A DNA stretch of 43,213 nt from Bacteroidales bacterium (GTDB lineage Bacteria > Bacteroidota > Bacteroidia > Bacteroidales > F082): the NCBI GenBank assembly GCA_016284305.1, contig JAEEON010000003.1, positions 1 through 43,213 of the forward strand, given 5' to 3'. Below, one piece after another: positions 25,195 to 35,700 of the stretch; within the stretch, counting starts at the first letter, position 1, and each line of letters starts with the position of its first letter. The position numbers and the translations under genes were made by a program. Under the pieces are notes generated by a model that saw only the letters and a program-made list of their open reading frames with translations, was not told the origin of the DNA and searched no databases.

Positions 25195-26577
25195 TCAACA
25201 CTCACCTGTCAACTTCATCAAGTCCAGACCGATATCGGAACGGTGGTTCTCGCCATCGAAGGTTATTTTCTTCACCTCAGCGTAGGCGATATTTCGAGCT
25301 TCTTCGATGGAATCGCCTTGAGCGGTGACAGCGATGACACGACCGCCAGAGGTTACCACTTGGCCTTCAGCGTTAAACGAGGTGCCAGCATGGAAAGCAA
25401 CGCCATGGTTCACCTGATCCATTCCCGTCATCACCTTGCCTTTTTCATAGGCCTCGGGATAACCTCCCGAAACGAGCATCACCGTAACTGCAGTCTTCTC
25501 GCTTTTGGCATAATGCACCTTGTCGAGGCAACCGACAGCGCAAGCATACAACATGTCGGCAAAGTCGCCCTCGATACGGGTCATCACCGCCTCAGTCTCG
25601 GGGTCACCCATGCGTACGTTATATTCAATGACGTAAGGGTCGCCTCCACAGTTCATCAATCCGAGGAAGATGAAACCCTTATAGTCGATCTGTGCTTCTT
25701 TCAAGCCCTTCAACGTAGGCTCCACGATGCGTTTCTCCACCTTCTGGAGGAAGTCTTCCGTGCAGAATGGCACCGGCGAGACTGCGCCCATACCACCCGT
25801 GTTGAGTCCCGTATCGCCGTCACCGATACGCTTGTAGTCCTTGGCCTCAGGCAGCAAGACATAATGCTCGCCATCGGTCAGCACAAACACTGAAACCTCG
25901 ATGCCTTTAAGGAACTCTTCGATGACCACGGTAGCCGAGGCAGCGCCGAACTTGCCTTCAAGCATGTTGCCCAGTTCCCTTTCCGCCTCTTCGAGCGAAT
26001 CGATAATCAGCACGCCCTTGCCTGCGGCAAGACCATCGGCCTTAAGCACATAAGGGGCCTTCAAGGACCTCAGGAAAGCAATTCCCTCATTCAAACGATC
26101 TTTGTTGACCGTCAAGCAACGTGCCGTAGGAATGCCGTTTTTCTCCATGAACACTTTGGCAAAGGCCTTACTGCCTTCCAGCTGGGCTCCGCGGCTGTCG
26201 GGACCAATGATGCAGATGTCACGAAGTTTCTCGTCAGCCTTGAAATAATCGACGATGCCGTCCACCAAAGGCTGTTCGGGACCGACGACCACCAAGCTGA
26301 TCTCCTTCTCGAGGCAGAACTCCGCAATCTTCTCGAAGTCACCCACCTTGATGTTGACGTTGACACCGACCTCAGCCGTGCCAGCGTTCCCAGGAGCCAC
26401 ATACACCTTGGCTCCGGTGCTTTGCGCCAGCTTCCATGCCAGAGCATGCTCACGGCCTCCCGAGCCGAGGACCAAGATATTTCTCACCACGTCAGTAATG
26501 TGTTGACCTTGAATCTGTTTCCAATCGACGGTCTCTTTCGAGCAATCCGTCGGATACATGACGATGATCTTTGCCAT
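25195..26577 (-). CDS. purD: Phosphoribosylamine-glycine ligase
   Basis: An ATP-grasp enzyme of purine synthesis that joins glycine to phosphoribosylamine. Visible features: NILVLGSGGREHALAWKL, VYVAPGNAGT, VVVGPEQPLVDGI, KADGLAAGKGVLI, VIEEFLKGIEVSVFVLTDG, GDGDTGLNTGGMGAVSPVP, YVIEYNVRMGDPETEAV. Full family length. The frame from ATG 26577 gives about 32 residues before the usual N-terminus. That ATG lies one base after the stop of the glycosyltransferase gene, which favours it. GTG codons at 26490 and 26487 would give the standard start (VRNILVLG). The extension (MAKIIVMYPTDCSKETVDW) is unusual. Confidence 0.93.
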   Translation of the reverse strand: MAKIIVMYPTDCSKETVDWKQIQGQHITDVVRNILVLGSGGREHALAWKLAQSTGAKVYVAPGNAGTAEVGVNVNIKVGDFEKIAEFCLEKEISLVVVGPEQPLVDGIVDYFKADEKLRDICIIGPDSRGAQLEGSKAFAKVFMEKNGIPTARCLTVNKDRLNEGIAFLRSLKAPYVLKADGLAAGKGVLIIDSLEEAERELGNMLEGKFGAASATVVIEEFLKGIEVSVFVLTDGEHYVLLPEAKDYKRIGDGDTGLNTGGMGAVSPVPFCTEDFLQKVEKRIVEPTLKGLKEAQIDYKGFIFLGLMNCGGDPYVIEYNVRMGDPETEAVMTRIEGDFADMLYACAVGCLDKVHYAKSEKTAVTVMLVSGGYPEAYEKGKVMTGMDQVNHGVAFHAGTSFNAEGQVVTSGGRVIAVTAQGDSIEEARNIAYAEVKKITFDGENHRSDIGLDLMKLTGEC

Positions 26578-26578
26578 A

Positions 26579-27711
26579 TTATGTTGTTTTGACCGATTTC
26601 ATTAAACTATTCCAAATTTTTTCTGATGCCTGATCCCACGAAAAATCCTTGGCGCGTTCCCTTCCTTTGGCAACCAGTGCTGTCCTTACCTCTTCGTCCA
26701 TCATCTTCAGCATTGCCTCGGCGATGGCATCCTCGCTGAAGGGATCCACCAACAAAGCGGCGTCTTGGGCCACTTCGGGCATCGAGGTCACATTGGAGGT
26801 GATGACCGGGGTGTCGCAGCGGAAGGCCTCCAAGATAGGAATGCCAAATCCCTCAAAATAAGAGACATACACCGAAGCCAGTGCAGCAGCGGTCACCCTA
26901 TGCAACTCCTCGGCACTCAGTCGTCCCGTGAAGATTACCTCCTCCTTGAAATGCATGGCCTCGAAAGCCTTCTGGATAGGCTCTGTCCACCAACGCTTCT
27001 CCCCCACAATCAGCAACTTGACATCGTTCTCGCTCCTGGCCTTGAACCGATCAAAGGCCGTGAACAGCCTGGCCAAGTTCTTACGCGGATGCAGCGAGCC
27101 CACGAACATAAAATACGGATGTCCGTCGCTATACTGCTTTCGAATCTCCTCCTGTTGTTCTGTCGGCAAAGGACAAAAGATTTCGTTCACCCCATTGTAA
27201 GCCACATCAATCTTCCGAGGATCAACATGATAACAATCCACAATATCTTGCTTCGAGAACTCCGACACCGTCACGATACGATCGGCCCGCTGGGCAAATT
27301 TCGGGAAATACTTTTTGTAATGCCAAAGATGGATCCCCGGCATGTCGTTAGGGAAATGCTCGAAGTTAAGGTCATGAAATTGAACCACTTGTGGCACCTT
27401 GGAACGCAGACTCAGGTAGCCGTCAGGCGAGAAGAACAGGTCAGGTTTGATTTTTCTCAATGCCCGAGCCACAGAATATTCGAAGAACCAGATAAAGAGG
27501 AAGGGGTGTCGTGCTTGAGGGAAAAGCGTCACCGGTTTCACGTTGTCGGCAAAGAGGAACATTGGATCGGGCTGGCGGTCGAAGAGGAAGTAAAACTCCA
27601 CTTCAGGGTGACGCTCCACCATACGGCGAAGGGTCTCATAGGCCACCCAGCCGATGCCTTCCAACTTGCCTTTCAGCAGCAACCGTGTGTTGACAGCGAT
27701 TCTCATCACCA

Positions 27712-27712
<1 letters not shown>
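26579..27712 (-). CDS. GT4-family glycosyltransferase
   Basis: 377 residues, GT-B fold. The N-terminal domain begins MRIAVNTRLLLKGKLEGIG; the hinge is DIVDCYHVDPRKIDVAYNGV; the donor domain has YFMFVGSLHPRKNLARL, VIFTGRLSAEEL and the retaining-type motif YFEGFGIPILEAFRCDTPVI with its two Glu. It probably adds a sugar to a lipid-linked or surface glycan in the cytoplasm; donor and acceptor are unknown. ATG 27712 overlaps the ahcY stop by one base (TGATG); ATG 27706 is also possible. It sits oddly between ahcY and purD. Confidence 0.88.
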
Positions 27713-29142
<1,430 letters not shown>

Positions 29143-29171
29143 CGGATAATATCGAAAAAGATTACAAACTG

Positions 29172-29179
29172 CAAAGGTA
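29172..29179 (-). promoter_or_regulatory. -7 element of the ahcY operon
   Basis: TACCTTTG on the minus strand (TAnnTTTG), 29 bases before the ahcY ATG. It shares a 123-bp divergent gap with the receptor-like gene promoter. Confidence 0.6.
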
Positions 29180-29232
29180 GGAAAAAAAAGCATAAGGAGA
29201 ATAATTGAATCGCAAACAGCAAAGTTTTTTAT

Positions 29233-29240
29233 TACCTTTG
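29233..29240 (+). promoter_or_regulatory. -7 element of the outer-membrane receptor-like gene
   Basis: TACCTTTG (TAnnTTTG), 25 bases before the ATG at 29266. Confidence 0.6.
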
Positions 29241-29265
29241 CATTTTAATTCTATTATCATAAATA

Positions 29266-31896
29266 ATGAAACGAGCCTATTTTCTCAAAGCACTGTTTAT
29301 CATCTCTTTAGTACTATCCGCATTGATTGGTGAAGCCCAACCTCCAGGAGGTCGTCCTCCGGGAGGAGGCAGGTTCCCTGGTGGCCGTCCGCCGATGGGC
29401 GACCGCAATAGGGAATGGAACCAGAACCAGGGCAACACCCCTGTCAAACCTAAGAAGAGAGTCCGTGAAGGCGACACTTTCATCGTGGCCGGTGTGCTTC
29501 GCGATGCCGACAACGGCGATTTGCTGCCATTCGTCAACGTGGCTGTGCTCGACAGTGTCGATGCCACCTTCGTGAAAGGAGGCATCAGCAACATGGACGG
29601 TCGTTTTGAGATCAACGACGTGCCCCAAGGCTCTTTCATCCTGCGTGTCTCTGCCATCGGCTACCAGAACTTCTCCCTGCCTTTCAACGTGACCAACAAC
29701 ACCGACTTGGGGACGCTGCGCATCAGTCAAGGCGTGACCTCACTCAACGAGGTCACTGTTACAGCTGAGAAGCCGCTCTACGCCATGGACGGCGAGAAAC
29801 TCGTTTATAACGTCAGCGAAGACCCATCTATCCAAACCGGGACCACCGAGGATGCACTCCAGAACGCCCCCGGCGTGGAAGTCGATGTGGAAGGCAACAT
29901 CACCCTTCGTGGCGTGTCGAGCGTGGAGATCTGGGTCAACGACAAGCCATCCAAACTCACCGAGGAAAACCTCAAGACTTATCTCCAGACCCTGCCCGCC
30001 AATGCCATCGCCCGCATCGAGACCATCACCAACCCTTCGGCGAAATACGCTACCGACGCCGAGGCGGTCATCAACATTGTTACCTCAGCCCATATCAAGA
30101 GCAACCAGTTCGTCAGCTTCGGCGTCAATGGATCCAACCAACCCTTTGTCTCGCCTTGGGCCAGCTATATGTGGAAGAAAGAAAAACTCAGCATCAACCT
30201 CTTCGCCTCAGGCCGTTATAGCAACCGGCGCAACAAGTCCGACCAATGGGCCTATCAACGCCGTGATGCCGATCTCCCTAAAGAATTCGACACCATATAT
30301 TCCAGCACCGTCTCCCAAAACGACACCAGCCTCAACCGGAGCGCCAACCTCTTCATGAACCTCAACTATGAGATCGACTCCATGTCCGACCTCTCCGTCG
30401 ATGCTGGAGGCTTCTATTCCTCCAACCTCAACGACATGAAACGCAAACAGTCGCAGACCTACTTCTACCTCGACTCCGTGCCGTCCTATTCGGAAATCTT
30501 CAACGACAGCACTTTGAGCGACAGCAAGACCTCGTCATGGTTCGGCAACTTCGGAGCTGACTACACCAAGAAGTTCGATGAGTCGGGACACAACTTGCGC
30601 ATCGGCTTGAACTCACGCATCAACAACAATAGCAGCGAGCAGTACTATAACCGTATGTACGACGTCTATACTGACCTCGACGAGCACCGCCTCATGCTCT
30701 CCGACTCACGTAACTTTGGCGTCAGCCTCGATGCCCGTTACAACCGTCCTTACAGCGAAGAAGGAGAGCTCAGCTATGGCCTACGCGCCGACTATCAGGA
30801 AGACGACAACAAATATCGCCGTTTCAACGACACCACGGGAACCCTCGTCGATGACCTGCGCACCTATCATTATTTAGGAGCCGAGAGCAGTGTCAGCGCT
30901 GACGTCAACTGGACCCAACGTTGGGGCGGATTCACCCTTAGCACCGGTCTCGGCGCCGGCACCGACCGCATCCATTACCAATACCTCAGCGTCATGTCCT
31001 TCGCCGACGACAGCACCCTGTATTTCCTCTCCATGCGACCCTCCATCCACCTCACCTATCGCACCGAGGACATGCACAACCTGAAACTCAACTACTCGAT
31101 GCGCATGTCGCACCCTCAGGAATACCAAATCAGCACCTTCCGTCGCTATGGCGAGAACAACTACTCCATGGGCAACCCCAATGGGCTCAAGGACTCCTAT
31201 ACCCATAGCATCGAGGCCGGATGGCAGAAGTTCTTCGAGCGTTTCGGCAATATCGGCCTTGAGGCCTATGGACGTTGGAGCACCAACGAAGTCAGCTCGC
31301 TCACCGACGCCGAATACGACGATTACCTGGAACGCATCATCAGCTATTCCATCCCCTACAATATGGGAACCTCCTGGCGTTATGGCACCTCACTCAACAT
31401 GACCTACCGCCCATCAGGATTCTTCAATGTAAGACTCTATGCCAACCTCTACAATTACGGCTACCGCATGGAATATGACCGCAACGGTGTGCATAAGATC
31501 GATGGCAACGACAAATGGTCGTGGAGTGTGCGCGTCAATGCCTGGGCCAAGATCTTCAACCAATACCAACTCACCATGTCGGCCAACTACAACTCACCTA
31601 CCATCGGCCTGATGAGCGAACGCAAGGCACGTTATTATCTCAACATGGGAGTGCGTAGCGATTTCTTCAACCGCCGAATGTCGGTCTTCGTAAACGTTCA
31701 AGACATCTTCAACTGGGGTGCCAAAATCGGTTCGGGAAGCACCAACACCAACCCCTACTATCTCACCGACAACACCAACAAGATGATGAACAGCCGCTAC
31801 ATCTCAGCGGGTGTCACCTTCCGATTCGGTAAGCTGGAGTTGGAGCGCAACGCCAAAGAAGGCGACAGCGAGACTGGCGACAGCTTGCAGGAATAA
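29266..31896 (+). CDS. TonB-receptor-like outer-membrane beta-barrel protein with Pro/Gly-rich N-terminus
   Basis: 876 residues with signal peptide ending IGEAQ. Residues of about 26-70 are a Pro/Gly/Arg-rich segment (PPGGRPPGG, FPGGRPPMG). A carboxypeptidase-regulatory-like domain follows (about 72-150; ADNGDLLPFVNVAVLDS, SNMDGRFEI). Then comes a plug-like region (about 155-275; VTVTAEKPLYAMDGEKLVYNV, ALQNAPGVEVDVEGNITLRG, NPSAKYATDAEAVINIVT). The rest is a large beta barrel with many aromatic strands, of the outer-membrane beta-barrel family related to TonB-dependent receptors. No SusD partner gene is adjacent, so glycan import is not supported. The substrate is unknown. It stops 4 bp from the convergent CcsBA gene. 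Confidence 0.85.
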   Translation: MKRAYFLKALFIISLVLSALIGEAQPPGGRPPGGGRFPGGRPPMGDRNREWNQNQGNTPVKPKKRVREGDTFIVAGVLRDADNGDLLPFVNVAVLDSVDATFVKGGISNMDGRFEINDVPQGSFILRVSAIGYQNFSLPFNVTNNTDLGTLRISQGVTSLNEVTVTAEKPLYAMDGEKLVYNVSEDPSIQTGTTEDALQNAPGVEVDVEGNITLRGVSSVEIWVNDKPSKLTEENLKTYLQTLPANAIARIETITNPSAKYATDAEAVINIVTSAHIKSNQFVSFGVNGSNQPFVSPWASYMWKKEKLSINLFASGRYSNRRNKSDQWAYQRRDADLPKEFDTIYSSTVSQNDTSLNRSANLFMNLNYEIDSMSDLSVDAGGFYSSNLNDMKRKQSQTYFYLDSVPSYSEIFNDSTLSDSKTSSWFGNFGADYTKKFDESGHNLRIGLNSRINNNSSEQYYNRMYDVYTDLDEHRLMLSDSRNFGVSLDARYNRPYSEEGELSYGLRADYQEDDNKYRRFNDTTGTLVDDLRTYHYLGAESSVSADVNWTQRWGGFTLSTGLGAGTDRIHYQYLSVMSFADDSTLYFLSMRPSIHLTYRTEDMHNLKLNYSMRMSHPQEYQISTFRRYGENNYSMGNPNGLKDSYTHSIEAGWQKFFERFGNIGLEAYGRWSTNEVSSLTDAEYDDYLERIISYSIPYNMGTSWRYGTSLNMTYRPSGFFNVRLYANLYNYGYRMEYDRNGVHKIDGNDKWSWSVRVNAWAKIFNQYQLTMSANYNSPTIGLMSERKARYYLNMGVRSDFFNRRMSVFVNVQDIFNWGAKIGSGSTNTNPYYLTDNTNKMMNSRYISAGVTFRFGKLELERNAKEGDSETGDSLQE

Positions 31897-31900
31897 GGGA

Positions 31901-34027
31901 TCAACCGTAGGCATGAACCCCGCCTAAGATCAGGTTCACACCAAAATAGGTGATCACCACGCTTAAAAAGGCAACAATGCCGTAAACGTGGAAGAACATC
32001 GGCTTGCTAAATGACTTCCACAACGAACTGTGAAGTGGGGCGGAATACACCAACAACGTAATCAAGGCCCAGACCTCTTTCGGGTCCCACGACCAGTAAT
32101 TACCCCACGAGATGTTGGCCCAGATGGCACCGATGAAGATGCCCATCGCAAGCAAGGCAACTGCCGGATACAACAACAGAGTGCTGATGCGTTGCAAACG
32201 TTCCAGATAGGCGATGTTGCTCGGCTGAGAAAAACGCACGATGACCGCGCTGATACCATTCAACAAGATGAAGAACAACAGGGCGTAAGCGATCATGATC
32301 ACCGTGACGTGGAGACTCAGCAAGGGCGAAGACAACACAGGCATCAGGTGCGTCACCGGAGGATTGGATCCGCCCATCATCTGCACTAACAGCACCATGC
32401 CTGTCATCAACAAACCCGCTGGCAATGCCATCTCGTACTTCCGTGAGAGCAGCAAGGTGATGATGCAGAGGCTCAAGGCCAAAAGGTTCATCGAATCGAA
32501 GCTGCCTGCCATCGGGACATGACCACCGGCAATCCATCGCAAGATGAACAGCAAGGCCAGAAACGCGCCCAAGCAGGCCACCCAAGCCAAGGCGATGAGA
32601 TGGATGGGCTTGTAGAGTTTCTTCCCCTTCCCCAAACAAACCAAGGCTAAAGCAAAACAAACGAGTCCCAAGGTGATGGTGGCCATTGCCAACCATCTAC
32701 CGGCACTTAAACGGTTGTAAAGTCGCTCGGCATTAACCCTACCCGTACCAGGCAAGACCTCGGAGGCATGCTGTTCCTGATAGATACGAGTCTTGACAAA
32801 CACCTCATCCAAAGCGGCGAAGTCACCCTTCACCACATACTCCTGACAAAGGCTGAGTTGTTTACGTATGAAGAGATACTCATCATCAGGAAGGTCCAAT
32901 GGCAGTTCATCACTTTGCGAATACCAAGTGATGTTATTAGTACTGTCGGCATGAGGGAATAGCTTAAGCAACTTGCCGTTGGTGAGCATGTTGATGATCT
33001 GAGTTCTCTCCTCAGCTTTCATCTTTTCGCGTTTCGGAGCGTCTTCAGGCAAGTTCTTCTCTTTGAACATCGGCTCGTTGCGCCAGTCGTCATAATAGAA
33101 CAGCCATCCTCCCAGCACCTGTTCTGGGGAATAGCCACGATAGCGAGCCTTGCCACAGAGTTTGGTGGTGAAGTCTTTCGCCAAGGTCTGCATGGGGCAC
33201 ACACGGCCTTTGTACATCACATACATCTTCCCCATTTGATCTGCGCTCTCTTTGGGGATGGTGCGAGGTTTGGGCGATGCCGATGCGGTAAATCCGAGAC
33301 CCAAAGTCAAGAGGATCAGCATTACGGCCATCTTGCCCGAGGTATTTCTCAACAGTTGACGGAACTGTCCATTACGCTCAAAGAACATACCGATGAGGCC
33401 GATGAACAGCAGAGCATAGCCCGTATAGGTGACCCCGATGCCCCAAGGATCATGGGCCACCGAAAGAACTGAGTTGCCTTCCTCGTCGTAATCGCTTTGG
33501 TAGAAACGGTAACCACGGTGTTTCAGGATGTTGTTCATGGAGATAAGCACATCCTGTTCCGCTTTTCCCGCCGCGTCTCCGATGGTTACATGGCTTACAA
33601 AATCCATCGGAGAACGCGTTCCAGGATAGGTCTCCACCTCGAAGCGGTCCAAGGTCAACGTGAAAGGCAACTCACCATGGCTGACTTGGCCATGTCTCTC
33701 TATTTGGTATTCATTGGAGGCTACTCCGGGCTTCAACGTCATTTCGCCGTGTTTTCCGGCAAGCATGGTCAGCAGAGCTCCGAGCAAGATCAGCAAGATG
33801 GATCCATGCAAGATACACACTACGGGGCGCTTATACGCTTTGTTACGGAACAGCATGACCACCATGCCGATGGCCAGCATGGCCCAAAGGGCTACAAACC
33901 ACCAAGCAGCATACACATGACTCAGGGCAAAGTCTGAGCCATGCAGTTTTTCGACGACGGTGCCTGTGGCGAGGACGATGATCAGCAGGATCATCAACAC
34001 GGAAACGATATGACGTAGGTTTTTCAT
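31901..34027 (-). CDS. ccsBA: Fused CcsB-CcsA (ResB-ResC) cytochrome c haem-attachment protein
   Basis: 708 residues, membrane protein. The N-terminal half has ResB/CcsB features: four spans, a large periplasmic loop and FTLTLDRFEVETYPGTRSPMDFVS. The C-terminal half is CcsA-like, with several spans and the haem-handling WWD-type motif WGNYWSWDPKEVW, plus His residues flanking it (LLSLHVTVIM, PLHSSLW). System II synthetases export haem and attach it to CxxCH motifs of apocytochromes in the periplasm. The next gene upstream encodes a two-CxxCH protein, a natural client. A -7 element lies at 34057-34064. Confidence 0.92.
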   Translation of the reverse strand: MKNLRHIVSVLMILLIIVLATGTVVEKLHGSDFALSHVYAAWWFVALWAMLAIGMVVMLFRNKAYKRPVVCILHGSILLILLGALLTMLAGKHGEMTLKPGVASNEYQIERHGQVSHGELPFTLTLDRFEVETYPGTRSPMDFVSHVTIGDAAGKAEQDVLISMNNILKHRGYRFYQSDYDEEGNSVLSVAHDPWGIGVTYTGYALLFIGLIGMFFERNGQFRQLLRNTSGKMAVMLILLTLGLGFTASASPKPRTIPKESADQMGKMYVMYKGRVCPMQTLAKDFTTKLCGKARYRGYSPEQVLGGWLFYYDDWRNEPMFKEKNLPEDAPKREKMKAEERTQIINMLTNGKLLKLFPHADSTNNITWYSQSDELPLDLPDDEYLFIRKQLSLCQEYVVKGDFAALDEVFVKTRIYQEQHASEVLPGTGRVNAERLYNRLSAGRWLAMATITLGLVCFALALVCLGKGKKLYKPIHLIALAWVACLGAFLALLFILRWIAGGHVPMAGSFDSMNLLALSLCIITLLLSRKYEMALPAGLLMTGMVLLVQMMGGSNPPVTHLMPVLSSPLLSLHVTVIMIAYALLFFILLNGISAVIVRFSQPSNIAYLERLQRISTLLLYPAVALLAMGIFIGAIWANISWGNYWSWDPKEVWALITLLVYSAPLHSSLWKSFSKPMFFHVYGIVAFLSVVITYFGVNLILGGVHAYG

Positions 34028-34049
34028 TTTAACGGAAGGTTTATATGAC

Positions 34050-34084
34050 GAAGACGCAAAGATACTGATTCTCTTTGCGTCTTC
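34050..34084. repeat. Perfect 12-bp stem-loop overlapping a minus-strand promoter box
   Basis: GAAGACGCAAAG (34050-34061) and CTTTGCGTCTTC (34073-34084) with an 11-base loop. A seven-T run follows on the plus strand only, so it looks like a terminator for plus-strand transcripts although both flanking genes are on minus. One arm contains the minus-strand -7 box of ccsBA. Confidence 0.6.
34057..34064 (-). promoter_or_regulatory. -7 element of ccsBA
   Basis: TATCTTTG on the minus strand (TAnnTTTG), 29 bases before the ATG at 34027 and partly within the stem-loop. It allows ccsBA to be transcribed apart from the upstream di-haem gene. Confidence 0.5.
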
Positions 34085-34099
34085 TTTTTTTACTTATTA

Positions 34100-35698
34100 T
34101 TAAATTGCGTCGATGAATTTCACGACAGCGTCACGGTCAGCTTTGTTGAGTTGTCGGAACTGTTCCACCGAGCGGCGGGCATCGCTTTGGGCATTGCCAT
34201 GCCACATGATGGCTTCGATGACCGTTTGTGCACGGCAGTCGTGCAGGCGCTCACTGCGGCCGGTGCAGATGGCGCTGAGCCCACGGCCCCAAAGCGGAGT
34301 GGTACGGCACCAGCCTGTGCGGATGTCGTTCTCCATGAGAAGCTTGTGCTGGATGTAGTCGCTGTAAGGCCAAATCTTTTGGTTAGGATAGCGGGGCAAG
34401 CGGCCGTCACCATCGGTGAAGAAACCTGCAGGATCGGTGAAGTAGTCGTCACCCGTCTGCCACGACGGGCGGTGGCAATAGGCACATCCGAGGTCACGGA
34501 AGAGCTGTCGGCCACGTTGCACCTCAGGGTCGCTGAGGTTACGAGCGGCGGGGACAGCCAAGCCACGGTGCCACACCATGAAATCGCTGTATTCTTCACC
34601 ACTCATCTCAGGAACTCTCAAGCTATCGGGGATGTTAGCCATCATCAGATAGTTGTAGATGTCGGTCTCCACATCGCCCGTAAGGTTAAACTGAGGGAAG
34701 TAGTTGTAGAACTCGGCTTGGACCTCAGGATCCTGCGAGGCCGTACGCGCATAGGCGGCAGTCATGTAATGACCCATCTTGGTCGGATGAGTCACGTTGG
34801 TGATGTTCCAGATGGCATTGGCTCCAGGAGCGTCTTGAAGCGGGCCACGGGTCAAGGCATAGGTGTAACGTTTAGGGTGATTGGTATTACCATAGAGTCC
34901 CGTCGGTGCCCAATCGGAGCCGTCCCACATTGCCGGGTTGAGACCATTCTGCATGAATCCGTCGTCCGACTCTTTTTGGTATTGAGCCTTCAGCGAGTCG
35001 TCCGGGATGGCATCGATTAGACCTGTACCATAGATACCGATCGTCGATTCGAGGCGGCAGACGAAGTCGCTGTATGGGATGGGATTGTTACCCACCTCAA
35101 GCGGCACATAGAAAGCGTCTTCCGGGATATAGACTTCGGGATAGGTCAAGTTGTAAGTCTCCCCGTCGGGGAACTGGTTGCCCCATTCATCCACATAGCT
35201 GAGCCAGTTGATCTCGATCTTGGTCTCGTCCAAAGGAGCTTTGAAGGGCGGCACGGCCTTGGTTTGGGGCATACCGGTGTAGGAGCTGAGGTAAGTGTCG
35301 TTACGATCAGTGAAGACGAGCAGGTAGCCATTGCCCCAGTCATCGGCGCGATAGCGGTTCATGCGCATGCCGTGGCCATAGCCAGGATGGCAGGCAATGC
35401 AGCTGCTGCGGATGTAAAGCGGTCCGAGTCCGTCGAAAGGTTCATTGTTCTGCGTATAGGTACGCTCAAAGAAATACTCACCGTATTTAAAATTCGTCAC
35501 CAGACCCGCATTCTCAACGGCGGGAGTAGGATCTTCGTAGGCCGTCTGTGTGCTGTTGAATGTAGTACCGAGCTCACCACCGGCGTAAGTCTCTTCCAGG
35601 ACCTGTGGGTCCGTGGGGATGGGTTCTTTGCCGCCGCAAGCCACCATGACCCCGGCGAGGAGCAAACCCATGCTAATGATTCCAAATTGTTTCTTCAT
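34100..35698 (-). CDS. Di-haem c-type cytochrome lipoprotein (DUF1111 thiol-oxidoreductase-like)
   Basis: 532 residues. Lipoprotein signal ending VMVACGGKE. Two c-type haem sites: CIACH at 100-104 and CAYCH at 405-409. The rest fits the di-haem oxidoreductase family (DUF1111, related to di-haem peroxidases): GLGPLYIRSSC, GLIDAIPD, NGLNPAMWDG, GRQLFRDLGCAYCHRP, and a late PLWGRGLSAICTGRSERLHDCRAQTVIEAIMWHG. It probably transfers electrons in the periplasm. It follows the imelysin gene after 2 bp and precedes ccsBA, which would mature it. Reaction and partner are inferred. Confidence 0.88.
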   Translation of the reverse strand: MKKQFGIISMGLLLAGVMVACGGKEPIPTDPQVLEETYAGGELGTTFNSTQTAYEDPTPAVENAGLVTNFKYGEYFFERTYTQNNEPFDGLGPLYIRSSCIACHPGYGHGMRMNRYRADDWGNGYLLVFTDRNDTYLSSYTGMPQTKAVPPFKAPLDETKIEINWLSYVDEWGNQFPDGETYNLTYPEVYIPEDAFYVPLEVGNNPIPYSDFVCRLESTIGIYGTGLIDAIPDDSLKAQYQKESDDGFMQNGLNPAMWDGSDWAPTGLYGNTNHPKRYTYALTRGPLQDAPGANAIWNITNVTHPTKMGHYMTAAYARTASQDPEVQAEFYNYFPQFNLTGDVETDIYNYLMMANIPDSLRVPEMSGEEYSDFMVWHRGLAVPAARNLSDPEVQRGRQLFRDLGCAYCHRPSWQTGDDYFTDPAGFFTDGDGRLPRYPNQKIWPYSDYIQHKLLMENDIRTGWCRTTPLWGRGLSAICTGRSERLHDCRAQTVIEAIMWHGNAQSDARRSVEQFRQLNKADRDAVVKFIDAI

Positions 35699-35700
35699 GA

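Noticed and set aside
29143..29265. SAH or SAM riboswitch upstream of ahcY
   Set aside because: Only about 30 bases separate the -7 box from the ATG, too short for a riboswitch.
29266..31896. SusC-type glycan importer locus
   Set aside because: No SusD, glycoside hydrolase or sensor gene is adjacent; the barrel type also differs.
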